Part shown: positions 1 through 9,700 of the stretch, one piece after another
How the letters are laid out: every line of letters begins with the position of its first letter
How positions within the stretch are numbered: position 1 is the first letter of the stretch
Source of the DNA: Nibribacter ruber
GTDB taxonomy: Bacteria; Bacteroidota; Bacteroidia; Cytophagales; Hymenobacteraceae
Reading direction: 5' to 3'
Length of the DNA stretch: 64,000 nucleotides
Assembly: GCF_009913235.1 (NCBI RefSeq)
Contig: NZ_CP047897.1
Span: 1,178,001-1,242,000 of the forward strand
The notes under the pieces: model-generated
Told to the model about the DNA's origin: nothing
Seen by the model: only the letters and a program-made list of their open reading frames with translations
The model's database searches: none
Translations under genes and position numbers: made by a program

Positions 1-420
1 GGCGGGTAACAACTGCCGAAGCGTCTGCACCGCCCTGAACATGCCCGCGGGCTCCCTGGCCACTAGTTTTACCTGCGTTGGTGAAATGAGAACTTGGTAG
101 CCTTCGGGCGCGGAAATATGTTTATCAAGTAGCAGAATCACGGCATTGGAGGTCTCCCTCTTGACCAGTTTCAAAGGCCTTCCCAGGCTTCTGGAAAATA
201 ACAGTTGCACCTGCTCTACTTCGTTCTGGAAGACTTTACTTTCCCTGGGCACCACCAGCTTGGTTTGGGCCGTCACCGTGAAGCTTCCTTGCTGAGGCAC
301 CAGCGCGTTAGGATACGGAATGAGGTTGTAGGTATTCTCTGAGGCCTGACCAAAACAGACGCCAGCACCCAATACCATAGATCCAAACAAGAAGAAGAGG
401 GGGAGAATTTTTTTCATCAT
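1..420 (-). CDS. Beta-N-acetylhexosaminidase (GH20), N-terminal part, cut by window start
   Basis: Only the first 140 codons are visible; the gene runs off the left edge. The protein opens with a Sec signal peptide (MMKKILPLFFLFGSMVLGAG, ending near VCFGQA). It continues into what reads as the GH20b N-terminal domain: NLIPYPNALVPQQGSF and, near residues 115-140, GYQVLISPTQVKL followed by PAGMFRAVQTLRQLLP. That last motif is typical of the strand before the GH20 TIM barrel. Known family members release terminal GlcNAc or GalNAc from glycans in the periplasm or at the surface. Two adjacent ATGs (417 and 420) are possible starts. Its neighbours, an aspartylglucosaminidase and a GH125 mannosidase, fit N-glycan degradation. 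The catalytic Asp-Glu pair lies outside the window. Confidence 0.8.
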   Translation of the reverse strand, partial: MMKKILPLFFLFGSMVLGAGVCFGQASENTYNLIPYPNALVPQQGSFTVTAQTKLVVPRESKVFQNEVEQVQLLFSRSLGRPLKLVKRETSNAVILLLDKHISAPEGYQVLISPTQVKLVAREPAGMFRAVQTLRQLLPA

Positions 421-464
421 ACTACGGTCCTTATCAGAAGGTCAAAAGTACACAGTAAAATAAA

Positions 465-508
465 AACCGTTTTTAGCCTCTTTTCAGGAAAACAGGCTAA
501 AAACGGTT
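465..508. repeat. Interspersed palindrome, copy 1
   Basis: Both arms are changed together relative to the commonest form (TTTTTAGCCT on the left, AGGCTAAAAA on the right), so pairing is kept. It lies 112 bp past the cutC stop and 45 bp ahead of the GH20 start. Confidence 0.85.
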
Positions 509-619
509 CCTTAATTTAACATATTTATTGCATTTGAGACATTGAAATGAGATAAAGCTGAATAACCCTAGGAATCGCATCTGCTATCTATCTAAATAGT
601 TGTGGCACATACTCACCCG

Positions 620-1387
620 TTACAGTTCATTCAACAGCTGCCTTATTTTTCTAACCTGGGCTTCATCTGCCACCAACTGCTCAAATTCTGACAGAGGGCT
701 GTGGCTAGACATGGGTGGATGCTCCTTCCGAAAGACCATCTCCCCGTCCACCCGGCGGCGCACCGAGGCATGCACCTCGGTCACTCCGGTGTGGGTCACT
801 ATCTCCAGCACATTCTCTGGGGTGATGCCACTGCCGGGCAGGATAATGAGTTCACCAGCCGCGCGCGCTTGCAACTGTTGTAACAAAGGAATGCCCTCCA
901 GCGCCGTCGCCTGTTGTCCGGAGGTAAGCAAGCGATCAATGTTGAGAGCTAGCAATTGGTCCAGCGCCCGAAAAGGATCTCTGGTCAGGTCAAAGGCGCG
1001 GTGAAAAGTGATGCTCAGAGAACCCGCCGCTTCTATCAGCTCCTGAGTGCTGGCTACGTCTATGTCTCCGTCTTTGGTCAAGGCGCCTATCACCACCCCT
1101 GCCACGCCCAACTCCCGGCATAGCTGGATGTCCCGCTTCATGATGTCAACTTCTGCTGATGAGTACAGGAAATCACCACGGCGGGGCCGAACGAGAACGT
1201 GCACCGGAAGGGAAATACTTTCCTGTACCAGGCTAATCATGCCAGCGCTGGGCGTGGTTCCGCCGCCGGCCAGGTAATCACAGAGTTCCACGCGCTGGGC
1301 ACCGCCTTGCTCAGCGGCTATGGCAGACGCTACAGAGTCAATGCAAATTTCTAGCGTGAACTTCTGTCTAGAGTTTGTATTTGCCAT
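620..1387 (-). CDS. cutC: CutC family TIM-barrel protein
   Basis: The 255-residue product has the CutC pattern: LEICIDSVASAIAAEQGGAQRVELC near the N-terminus, then HVLVRPRRGDFLYS, VVIGALTKDGDID, ITFHRAFD and ILPGSGITPENV. The family is named for copper homeostasis in E. coli, but no copper-binding motif is evident and its biochemical role is unsettled. The ATG at 1387 overlaps the end of the aspartylglucosaminidase gene by 20 bp; a TTG one codon earlier is the alternative. The overlap implies translational coupling and points to a role in glycan catabolism here (inference). Confidence 0.85.
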   Translation of the reverse strand: MANTNSRQKFTLEICIDSVASAIAAEQGGAQRVELCDYLAGGGTTPSAGMISLVQESISLPVHVLVRPRRGDFLYSSAEVDIMKRDIQLCRELGVAGVVIGALTKDGDIDVASTQELIEAAGSLSITFHRAFDLTRDPFRALDQLLALNIDRLLTSGQQATALEGIPLLQQLQARAAGELIILPGSGITPENVLEIVTHTGVTEVHASVRRRVDGEMVFRKEHPPMSSHSPLSEFEQLVADEAQVRKIRQLLNEL

Positions 1388-2345
1388 CAATCAATTTCTT
1401 GCCTTTGGCATCATGCACGGCGTAGTTAAAGCCCTTGTGGATGCAGTAGCCACCGTACTCGCCCTGCTTGTTGAGCGCAATGAATCCCACTTGCAGGTCT
1501 TTCACGTCTTTGTGCTTGGCAATGATGCGCTCCACGGCCAGCTTGCACGCTTTCTCCGGCGAGTTTCCCTGGCGCATGAGTTCCACCACCAAATGGCTTC
1601 CTACCATTCTGATGACGGCCTCACCCAAGCCCGTGGCAGTGGCCGCTCCTACTTCATTGTCCACGAAAAGACCAGCCCCAATGATGGGAGAATCGCCTAC
1701 GCGGCCGTGCATTTTGAAAGCCGCGCCGCTGGTGGTGCAGGCGCCGGCCAGGTCACCGTTGGCGTCCAAGGCCAGCATGCCAATGGTGTCGTGGTTTTCA
1801 ATGTTTATGACAGGTTTGTATTTGGATTCTTTGAGCCAGTTCTTCCAGTCTTTCTCAGATTCCTCGGTCAAGAGGTTCTCTTTCTGGAAGCCATTGGCAA
1901 TGGCAAACTCATACGCGCCCTGCCCTACCAGCATCACGTGCGGCGTGTCTTCCATCACCTTGCGGGCCACAGAGATGGGGTGTTTGATGTGTTGCAGAAA
2001 CGCTACCGCCCCGCAATTGCTGTCCTTGTCCATGATGCAGGCGTCCAGGGTTACCTTGCCTTCACGGTCTGGGTAACCGCCGTAGCCTACGGTGCGCACC
2101 TTGGGGTCGCCTTCCGGGACGCGCACGCCTGCTTCTACCGCATCTAAGGCGGTGCCGTTTTTAGAGAGCACTTCCCACGCCGCCGCGTTGGCCGGAATGC
2201 CGTGGTCCCAAGTGGAAATGACAATGGGCTTGCCCGGTTTGGCCGCACCTAAAGAACCGCCAAACGCTTTCACTACCTGAAAGCCTCCGCCCAGCAACGT
2301 GGCGCTCACCGCGGATAGCTTTAAAAATTTACGTCTGCTACTCAT
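1368..2345 (-). CDS. N4-(beta-N-acetylglucosaminyl)-L-asparaginase (aspartylglucosaminidase)
   Basis: A 325-residue Ntn-hydrolase that splits the GlcNAc-Asn link left after N-glycan trimming. The N-terminus carries a Tat-like signal (SSRRKFLKLSAVSATLLGGG), so it is probably exported folded. The precursor should self-cleave ahead of Thr187 in NHDTIGML, giving alpha and beta chains; GRVGDSPIIGAG and TGLGEAVIR are the other family signatures. Length matches the known flavobacterial enzyme. It is read after the GH125 gene and is coupled to cutC by overlap. Aspartylglucosaminidase rather than a plain type II asparaginase is favoured by STWDHGIPANAAAWEVL and the glycosidase neighbours. Confidence 0.9.
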   Translation of the reverse strand: MSSRRKFLKLSAVSATLLGGGFQVVKAFGGSLGAAKPGKPIVISTWDHGIPANAAAWEVLSKNGTALDAVEAGVRVPEGDPKVRTVGYGGYPDREGKVTLDACIMDKDSNCGAVAFLQHIKHPISVARKVMEDTPHVMLVGQGAYEFAIANGFQKENLLTEESEKDWKNWLKESKYKPVINIENHDTIGMLALDANGDLAGACTTSGAAFKMHGRVGDSPIIGAGLFVDNEVGAATATGLGEAVIRMVGSHLVVELMRQGNSPEKACKLAVERIIAKHKDVKDLQVGFIALNKQGEYGGYCIHKGFNYAVHDAKGKKLIDGKYKL

Positions 2346-2459
2346 ATGCTGCTTTGATTAAGGTCTTTCTATTTTGAGTTTTGTATTTGAGGGAAATCCT
2401 ACCTGAAGATTAAGCCTGCCCTCCCTTTGATACAAGGTAAATCCAAAGGAACTTTTCCA

Positions 2460-2499
2460 TCGTTTTTGGGCTGTTTTCCAGAAAATAGCCCAAAAACGA
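2460..2499. repeat. Interspersed palindrome, copy 2
   Basis: Near-consensus copy (TCGTTTTTGGGCTGTTTTC then GAAAATAGCCCAAAAACGA, one mismatch). It begins 21 bp after the GH125 stop codon. Confidence 0.9.
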
Positions 2500-2520
2500 A
2501 GACGGTGCGGCTTTTAAGGC

Positions 2521-3948
2521 TTAGGCTTTTAACAGATGTGGACGCTCGGCATGAAGTTTCAGGATGAGTTCGCCAAAAAGCGTATTGGCCCAGGCAAACC
2601 ATTCCCGAGTGAACTTAGAAGGATTGTCTTTGTGGAAGGTCTCATGCATGAAGCCAGTGCCGGCGTGCGTGGTTTTTAAGGTGTGCAGGCACTCCTTTAT
2701 TTCCTGGTCAGACTGGCTGGTCATGGCTTGCATGATAATGCTCATGGGCCAGATCATATCAGGGCCAACGTGCGGACCGCCAATCCCTTTACCCGCTTTG
2801 CCTTCAAAATACCAGGGGTTGTCTTTGCTCAGCACAAACTTGCGGGTGTTCTGGTACACGGGATCTTGCAAGGCGCAGGCACCCAGGTATGGCATGGCCA
2901 GCAGGCTGGGAATGTTGGCATCGTCCATGAAGAGTTGGTTACCATACCCGTCCACTTCAAACGGAAACACCTTGCCATACTGCAAATGATCCGCTACGGC
3001 AAATTGCTTTAAGGCCTGCTCCACTTCCTCAGCTAAGGCAATACACTCAGAAGCCAACTGGTTGTTTTTAGTAATCTTCTGACTCATCTCGGCTAGCTGC
3101 CTAAGAGACGTGACCGCAAAGTAATTGGAAGGCACCAGGAACAGGAAAATGGTAGCATCGTCTGAGGGCCGGAAGGTGGAGCAGATCAAACCCACTGGTT
3201 GGATGGGATTGCCGTAGCCAGCGCCCGACACGGTGTCGGTTTGTTTGGGGGTGTTGCGTTGGAAGGTGTAGGGTCCTTTCCCCTCTTTCCGTTGCTGCTC
3301 CTTAAAGGTCCTTACCACCAGTTGCATGGCCTTCTGCCAGTCTTGATCAAAGGGGCTGGTGTCTTGGGTGGTTTTCCAGTAGTGGTACGCCAGTCGGATG
3401 GGATAGCAAAGCGAGTCGATTTCCCATTTGCGCTCGTGCAGTTCAGGCTTCATGGTAGTGAGGTCAGACTTCCATTCACTGCCTTTGGGACCGTCGTTGA
3501 AGGCGTTGGCGTAGGGGTCTATCAAGATGCACTGGGCCTGCCGGTTAATCACGCCGGCCACTAGTTTCTGCAGGCTTTTCTCTTCTTTGGTGAAGGGCAG
3601 ATACGGCCACACTTGGGCGGTCGAATCCCGCAGCCACATGGCTTCAATGTCTCCGGTGATTACAAAGGTATCGGGCTTGCCGTTTATTTCTTTGTACTGG
3701 ACGGTGGTGTCTAGCGTGTTGGGGAAGCAGTTTTCAAACAGCCAAGCCAGTTCCTTGTCATTGATTGCCTTTTTCACCTCGGCCAGTTTCTTCTCAATGG
3801 CCTTGCTGGTGAAGTGTCTTTTGGCCAACGACGGGCGCTTGCTGGTGAAGGATTCATTGGCGGCTAAGGCGTTGAATGGAATACCTACGGCGGCTACGCC
3901 CAGCGCGGCAATGCCGGTGGTCTTGACAAACTCTCTTCTAGTGGTCAT
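2521..3948 (-). CDS. Glycoside hydrolase family 125 exo-alpha-1,6-mannosidase, Tat-exported
   Basis: The 475-residue protein starts with a twin-arginine signal ([21 protein letters not shown]). It follows the GH125 (formerly DUF1237) pattern: [30 protein letters not shown] (residues ~90-112), [23 protein letters not shown] and, near the C-terminus, [24 protein letters not shown]. Family members are metal-independent inverting mannosidases that remove alpha-1,6-mannose from N-glycan cores. It is probably the first gene of a minus-strand unit leading to the aspartylglucosaminidase and cutC, although copy 2 of the palindrome lies between them. Confidence 0.92.
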   Translation of the reverse strand: MTTRREFVKTTGIAALGVAAVGIPFNALAANESFTSKRPSLAKRHFTSKAIEKKLAEVKKAINDKELAWLFENCFPNTLDTTVQYKEINGKPDTFVITGDIEAMWLRDSTAQVWPYLPFTKEEKSLQKLVAGVINRQAQCILIDPYANAFNDGPKGSEWKSDLTTMKPELHERKWEIDSLCYPIRLAYHYWKTTQDTSPFDQDWQKAMQLVVRTFKEQQRKEGKGPYTFQRNTPKQTDTVSGAGYGNPIQPVGLICSTFRPSDDATIFLFLVPSNYFAVTSLRQLAEMSQKITKNNQLASECIALAEEVEQALKQFAVADHLQYGKVFPFEVDGYGNQLFMDDANIPSLLAMPYLGACALQDPVYQNTRKFVLSKDNPWYFEGKAGKGIGGPHVGPDMIWPMSIIMQAMTSQSDQEIKECLHTLKTTHAGTGFMHETFHKDNPSKFTREWFAWANTLFGELILKLHAERPHLLKA

Positions 3949-4187
3949 GCTTTTTGATTATGAAGCATATTAGAAAGAAGTCACAGCTTTAGGAAACGTT
4001 TTCAGAAAAATTACCGCTGCACTTCATTTTTAAGCCTTTTATAAAAGCAATTCAGGCACTGGAACAAGACCGGTATCAATGGCGCTTCTCATTTCCAACT
4101 ACCCACTTTTCATTCCCACCTAACGGAGAAAATCTATTTGATTTCCGCGCCTTCCCAGCTTCAAAATTTCATCCAAGCTCAATAACA

Positions 4188-6530
4188 TTACAAGAACTTC
4201 ACGGTGATGTAGCTGTTGGTGTTGCGGCCTTGGTCATCTGTGCAGGAGATTTTGAATTTACCGGCCTTGTCTGGCGCAAAAAAGACGCGTTCATTGGCGG
4301 CTGCGGCCTGCAGAAGTTTGTCGTTCACGTACCAGTAGACTTTTTTCACTTCATTGATGGTATTGCAATGCAACATGAGTTTCTGGCGTTCGTCTCGCTC
4401 CAGCAGGAATTCCATGTTGGCGGTGGGCGACGTGATGACGGGGGCAAACTCCTGGAAGATACGGTTGCAACCTGGGTTGTGCGGCGGAAGCTTTTGGAAG
4501 GGAAGATTTTCCTCGGCGTAAAAACTTAAAATCTCTGGAGCCAGGTTAGGATACCACTTCTGCATATACCCTCCGTTGGGCTGACAACTGGTGCAGTAGG
4601 CAAATTTTCCGTCTTCAGAAACGGTGACTTTTTTTAGGTGCGCGCACTTTCTTACCGACGAAGTGCCTGGGATATAAGTGTCTAGTAATTGGTCCTGGCA
4701 AAAGCTGTTCACCGACAGGCCACTCTCTGGACAAACGGCGCGGTAGCCCATCCCTTTGGGTGCCTGGTACCAGCCGTCGGCGCTGTTGTAGTCAATGGTG
4801 TTGAACAGGGAGAATAGCAACGGCGTGGCCGTATCGGTGCCGTTGAGTTCGGGCACGCCTTCACCTGAGAAGTTGCCCACCCACACGCCAATAGTGTATT
4901 TCTTGTTGTAACCAATGCTCCAGGCGTCTTTTCGGCCGTACGAGGTCCCGGTCTTCCAGGCTATCTTGGGCAGATACGCGCTGTTCTGGGCATTGTGCGG
5001 CAAATCTGGGCGCTGTAGCTGCGTGAGAATCTGGTTGACCATGTAGGCCGCGGCGGGTGACAGCAACTGCTTTTCCTGCCTGGTAGTGTCTCCCTGCAAC
5101 CACTTTAGCGGCGCCTGCACCCCACTATTCGCGAAGGAAGAGTACAGATTGGTCAGTTCCTCCAAAGTGGCGCCGCAACCGCCCAGAATCATGGACAGAC
5201 CCATGTGCTGGCCGCGCCGTTTCATCTCGGCAAACTCGGCCTGCTGTAGTTTCTGAACAAAAGCACTTACGCCCAGCTGGTCCAGGACTTTTACCGCCGG
5301 AATGTTCAGCGAAGTGGCCAGGGCGCGCTCAATGGTCACGTTGCCGTTGTAGGTGGCATAATAATTTTCAGGACGATACCCGGCATAGTCAATGGGCACG
5401 TCTGAGATGATGGTTTTGGGCGTGATGAGGCCTTTGTCAAAAGCGGTGGCGTACAAAAACGGCTTGAGCGTACTGCCAGGCGACCGTAACGCCCGCACGC
5501 CGTCCACCTGCCCGGCGTGCATGTCATCCAAAAAATCAGAAGAGCCCAAATAGGCTTCTACCGCCTTGGTTTGGTTGTTAATAACCAGCACGGCAGCATT
5601 GTGAATGTTCAGAGCCTTTAACCGCTGCATGTAGTTAAACGCCAGTTGCTGCACCTTCTCCTGCACGGCCGGATTGAGCGTGGTTTTTAGGATGGGTTTG
5701 CCTGGGTATTTTTGGCGCATGCGGTAGGCAAAATGCGGTGCCAGCCGGGGAGCTTGTACTCTAAACGCCTCTAAGGGTTCTTGCAAGGCGTCTTCAATGG
5801 CCTGCTGGGGGAAGGCGTTCAGTTGGCCGTACGCTTGCAGCCACTTGTTCCGGAAGGCCACAATGCGGTCGTTCTGCTCGCCAATCCTCAACGACGAAGG
5901 CTTGTTGGGAATCACCGTCAAGGCCACTGCCTGCGCCAGACTCAAAGCCCGCGGCGACTGCTGGAAATATAGCACCGAGGCCGCCTTCACCCCCTCAATG
6001 TTCCCCCCGAAGGGCACCAGGTTCAGGTACAGTTGCAGAATCTCATCCTTGCTGTATTGCCACTCAAGCTGCAGCGCCCTGAAGGCCTCAACCAGTTTGT
6101 TGCCGTACGTGCGTTTTTTGGGGTAAAGCAGCCGCGCCACCTGCATGGTGATGGTAGAAGCGCCAGAGGTTTTCCGGCCGGTGGTCAGGTTATTCACAAA
6201 GGCCCGTCCAATGGCAAACGGGTTCACCCCAGGATGGTAGTAGAAGTACTGGTCTTCTTTGAGCAGCACCGCTTTTTTGAGCACCGGATTGATTTCATCT
6301 GGCTCTAGCTGCATGCGCCACTTGTCATCTTTGCTCAAAAAGGCATTCACCACGCTTCCGTCTGATGCCGTGATGACTGGTGAGTACGAGACGCTCACCC
6401 GCAAGGGGAACACCCAGTGCATCAACAAAAGCAGCACAAAGGGAAGAATACCTGCTACCCACACCCATCCCAGCCGCTTCTTTTTCAAAAGCGAATTAAG
6501 GGACTTTTGTATGGATGGGACTAGGGGCAT
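4188..6530 (-). CDS. pbpC: Penicillin-binding protein 1C (glycosyltransferase/transpeptidase)
   Basis: The 780-residue bifunctional peptidoglycan synthase has a basic N-terminus and one membrane anchor (GWVWVAGILPFVLLLLMHWVF). The GT51 transglycosylase domain shows EDQYFYYHPGVNPFAIGRA near residue 95. The transpeptidase has SPGSTLKPF (nucleophilic Ser near 353), an SLN motif and KTGTSYG near 527. The tail is the PBP1C C-terminal module with several Cys-containing turns (CPESG, CTSCQPNGG). An upstream in-frame start at 6590 was rejected because those 20 codons read straight through palindrome copy 3. The alpha-2-macroglobulin gene lies directly upstream on the same strand, the arrangement known from many Gram-negative bacteria, where A2M is thought to protect periplasm exposed by wall damage. 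Confidence 0.95.
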   Translation of the reverse strand: MPLVPSIQKSLNSLLKKKRLGWVWVAGILPFVLLLLMHWVFPLRVSVSYSPVITASDGSVVNAFLSKDDKWRMQLEPDEINPVLKKAVLLKEDQYFYYHPGVNPFAIGRAFVNNLTTGRKTSGASTITMQVARLLYPKKRTYGNKLVEAFRALQLEWQYSKDEILQLYLNLVPFGGNIEGVKAASVLYFQQSPRALSLAQAVALTVIPNKPSSLRIGEQNDRIVAFRNKWLQAYGQLNAFPQQAIEDALQEPLEAFRVQAPRLAPHFAYRMRQKYPGKPILKTTLNPAVQEKVQQLAFNYMQRLKALNIHNAAVLVINNQTKAVEAYLGSSDFLDDMHAGQVDGVRALRSPGSTLKPFLYATAFDKGLITPKTIISDVPIDYAGYRPENYYATYNGNVTIERALATSLNIPAVKVLDQLGVSAFVQKLQQAEFAEMKRRGQHMGLSMILGGCGATLEELTNLYSSFANSGVQAPLKWLQGDTTRQEKQLLSPAAAYMVNQILTQLQRPDLPHNAQNSAYLPKIAWKTGTSYGRKDAWSIGYNKKYTIGVWVGNFSGEGVPELNGTDTATPLLFSLFNTIDYNSADGWYQAPKGMGYRAVCPESGLSVNSFCQDQLLDTYIPGTSSVRKCAHLKKVTVSEDGKFAYCTSCQPNGGYMQKWYPNLAPEILSFYAEENLPFQKLPPHNPGCNRIFQEFAPVITSPTANMEFLLERDERQKLMLHCNTINEVKKVYWYVNDKLLQAAAANERVFFAPDKAGKFKISCTDDQGRNTNSYITVKFL

Positions 6531-6557
6531 TCTATGGCGATTGGTTTCCTGTAAAAG

Positions 6558-6597
6558 TCGTTTTTGGGCTATTTTCTGGAAAACAGGCAAAAAACGA
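6558..6597. repeat. Interspersed palindrome, copy 3
   Basis: This copy sits just upstream of the pbpC start, 28 bp away, so it is one of the few in a 5' position. The right arm has an extra A and lacks one G relative to the left. Confidence 0.85.
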
Positions 6598-6710
6598 GTG
6601 ATTATTTTTTTTGTGGAAGCTTGATGGTTGGCGAATACGCTCGTAGCATGCGGCCGCTAACAGCTTCTGCGCCAACCTCCTAAACCTCAACTTTCAAAAA
6701 CATCCATCCT

Positions 6711-6752
6711 GCTGTTTTTGGGCTATTTTCTGGAAAACAGGCCAAAAACGGC
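6711..6752. repeat. Interspersed palindrome, copy 4
   Basis: It ends 7 bp from the stop codon of the alpha-2-macroglobulin gene. Together with copy 3 it brackets the pbpC leader region. Confidence 0.9.
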
Positions 6753-6758
6753 ACCATT

Positions 6759-9700
6759 TTACTTCACCCGAACCAGGCCTGCGCCATGGTACGAATGGTA
6801 TTCGGCGTTGTACATGGCATCTGCGCCAATAGGGCCCATCTGGAACGCGCCTTTGCTCACGGCCCGAACCTGGTAGAAGAAATACTGGGGTTTAGGCGTG
6901 GCCGTGGCGTACAGGTTGATCCGGTCGTCGCGGATGTCCATGTACTCTGGGGTGGCGGGATCCATCTTCTGCAACCACTGGAACTCACGGGCGGTCATGA
7001 GACGAGGGTTCTCAATCTCAAAGCCAGCCGGCAACATATCTGTGATGGCCACATTGGGAATAGAACGTCTGTCCAGAGACTGCAACTCCACCCGCACAAT
7101 CACCAGATCATTCTGTTTGAAGGTGTTGTTGGTTATGGCCTTTCCGTTGCGGTCAAAGAAAGTTTTGCGCACTTTCAGGAAGCTGTCCTCTTGCTTGTAC
7201 GCTCCGCTCTGGCTTATGCCTTCCAGTTCCCAGTAATAATACAGGATGCCTTTACCCTTGCTCTGCAGGCTCAGTGGCACGGTATTCAGTTTGTTCACCA
7301 AGGTCAGGTCTTTTCCAGCGTAGCTGCTTATCGCTTTTCCGTTTTGCAGCACTTGCGCGGTTTGGTTGCCTTTGCTTCGGCTGGCCAGTTTGCCTAACGC
7401 CAGCAATGCAAACGCGCGTTCCTGGGTATTATACCAGCGCTTGGACTTGAGTTCTTGTGACAAGTGCCTGGACAAAGTACCTACCTGCGGATGCTCTGGA
7501 TTGGCTTCTACCAAACTGTTCAAGGAAAGAGCCATGTCTCGTACCGGAGAATAGAAACTTCCGTCTAAGGCCCGCACAGATGTTTCGCCCGCAAAGGATT
7601 TTGGCAGAATCTGGCTGAAGCTTTGGTAACTCCCATTCAGGGCGTAGGTACTGGCTAATAAATAACGGGAATCCAGCGACAGTTGGTCAGGCTTGGACTT
7701 GTAATAGTTCATAGTGGGCCAATCGGGTTTGCCCGCCAAACTGAGCACGTACAATGAATAGGAAGCCTCATGAGCGGCATTCAGTTTGGTTTCTACTTTG
7801 CGTTGGGCATTGTAGTATTTGTACACCTCAGTGGCTTTAGTTTTTACCTTGTTCTGCAGATAGCCAACGGCCTTGTTGAGCACCTCCTGGCTTACTGGGT
7901 AGCCCACTTTTTTGGCCTCCAGCAAGAAATGGGTGGCGTAGGCAGTGCTCCACCAATCGGTTTGGGTGCCACCGGGCCAGTAGGTGAAGCCGCCGTCATA
8001 CTGCTGCATGAGCTCAATCTTGGTAATGGCCTCCTGTACCAGGAAATTGGGGTTGAAGGCGCGACCTTTCTGCCCTTGGCTCAAGGCCCGGGCTAGATCT
8101 GCGTAATACAAGAGCGGGAACGCCGTGGACGTAGTTTGCTCCAGACAGCCGTGCGGATACTGCAACAGATACGTGATGTCATCTGTGAACTGCGCCAGCG
8201 GCGAACTGCTCACCACCAGTTTTGAGGCCACCGATGCAGGAATGAAATCATGCTTGGGCGCAATGGCCGCCGTGGCTGCATCTTTCAAAGAACCTGTTCC
8301 CGTGATTTTAGTCAAGGGTGCCGCCGGGCGGACGGTAATGTCTGTAGTACTGCTGAACTGCTCTCCCAAGGCCGCTACATTCACCACCACAGATGCCTGC
8401 CCCATGGCCGGTGCCGCCACTATCTGGTAGACTACCTGGGCCTCGGTGTTGCCGTTCACGCTGGAAGTTTTGGTTGTGGAACCCACCACCCGCAGCGGAC
8501 CGGTCACAGAAATGCTGCTTTTCAGAGAGGTGGGCTTGGCGTTGGTATTGCTGATTATCACTGGTACCTGCAAAGTATCTTTCGGGCTCATGAAACGCGG
8601 CAAGGCGGCACTCAGCACAATAGGGTCGGCTACGCGCATTATTTTCTCAGCAGACCCGAACGCGTTGCCTTTGTAAGCCACGGCCATCACCCGCAAAGAA
8701 CCAGAAAACTCCGGCACTTTCACGTTCACGGCCGCTTCTCCGTTGGCATTTGTCTTTAAATGACCGCTCCAGATGGACACCAGTTTGACGCGTTTAGACG
8801 TCAACGGATTCACTCGTTTCTCCAGGTCATAGCCATCTCCGCCCACGCTGGACCGACGGCTGCCAATCTCAGGGAACAAGTATGGGTACAGGTCAAAAGT
8901 GCTTACTTCCAGCGCTCGTTTCTGGTAGAAGAAGCCGTGCGGGTCTGGGGTTTGAAAGTCTTTGAGCTGCAGAATGCCTTCGTCTACCACCGCCAGGGTC
9001 ACTTGCGCATTAGGGACGGTTTTCACCTTCACCAACTGCGTTCTTTTGGAGCGGGTAAGCTCAGGCGCGATTACGGATACGTTTAGTTTGGTTTCCTTTT
9101 TGGTCACGGCTATGGCCTTAAACCCTCTGGCAATGGTCATGGGCAGGCTATTGTCTTTTATTTCTCTAATGGCAATGGCCGAGATGTAGACCGTGGGCAG
9201 GAATTCGTCTTGAATGGGCAGCGTGAAAGAAGCGGCCTTCTTATCAGTGTCTAGGTAATGGTAGCTTAAGACCTTGTTTTGCTCTACCGTCACCAGAATC
9301 TTGCCCGGGAACGGAGACTTGAACAGAACCTTGGCCTTTTCGCCTACTTCATAGGTTTCCTTGTCCAGGGAGATGCCCACCTCTCCTTCTTTGCTCACTT
9401 CAAACGAGGTGCTCTGCGTGTCTCCCCAGCCGTACGCGTAGAATTGCTGTGACACGTAGTTGTAGGCATTGGGCCGCATGACCCGCAGCTCATATTCGCC
9501 GGAGGCCGAAGGTGTAAACGAGAACACCTTGCCACCCGCCGGTACATCCACCATTTCGTCTACCAGCACCAATTCCTGCCGCTGAGAATTATAGCCATAG
9601 CTTTGGTCCATGCGTTCAATCACAGACTCATAGGCGTACCGCACCACCTGCACCCTGGCCCTTGCAAACGTAGGCTTACCGGCGCTGTTCAAAGCAATGA

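Noticed and set aside
1320-2147. Long plus-strand open frame (275 codons) opposite the aspartylglucosaminidase and cutC genes
   Set aside because: It is the antisense shadow of two well-supported genes and has no recognisable protein features.
6531-6590. Longer start for pbpC, and similar N-terminal extensions for ddl (21507-21636), recQ (38847-38949), DUF2975 (32588-32794) and the MORN lipoprotein (14542-14607)
   Set aside because: Each added stretch lies in or next to an interspersed palindrome or inverted-repeat block and displaces the expected natural N-terminus or signal peptide.
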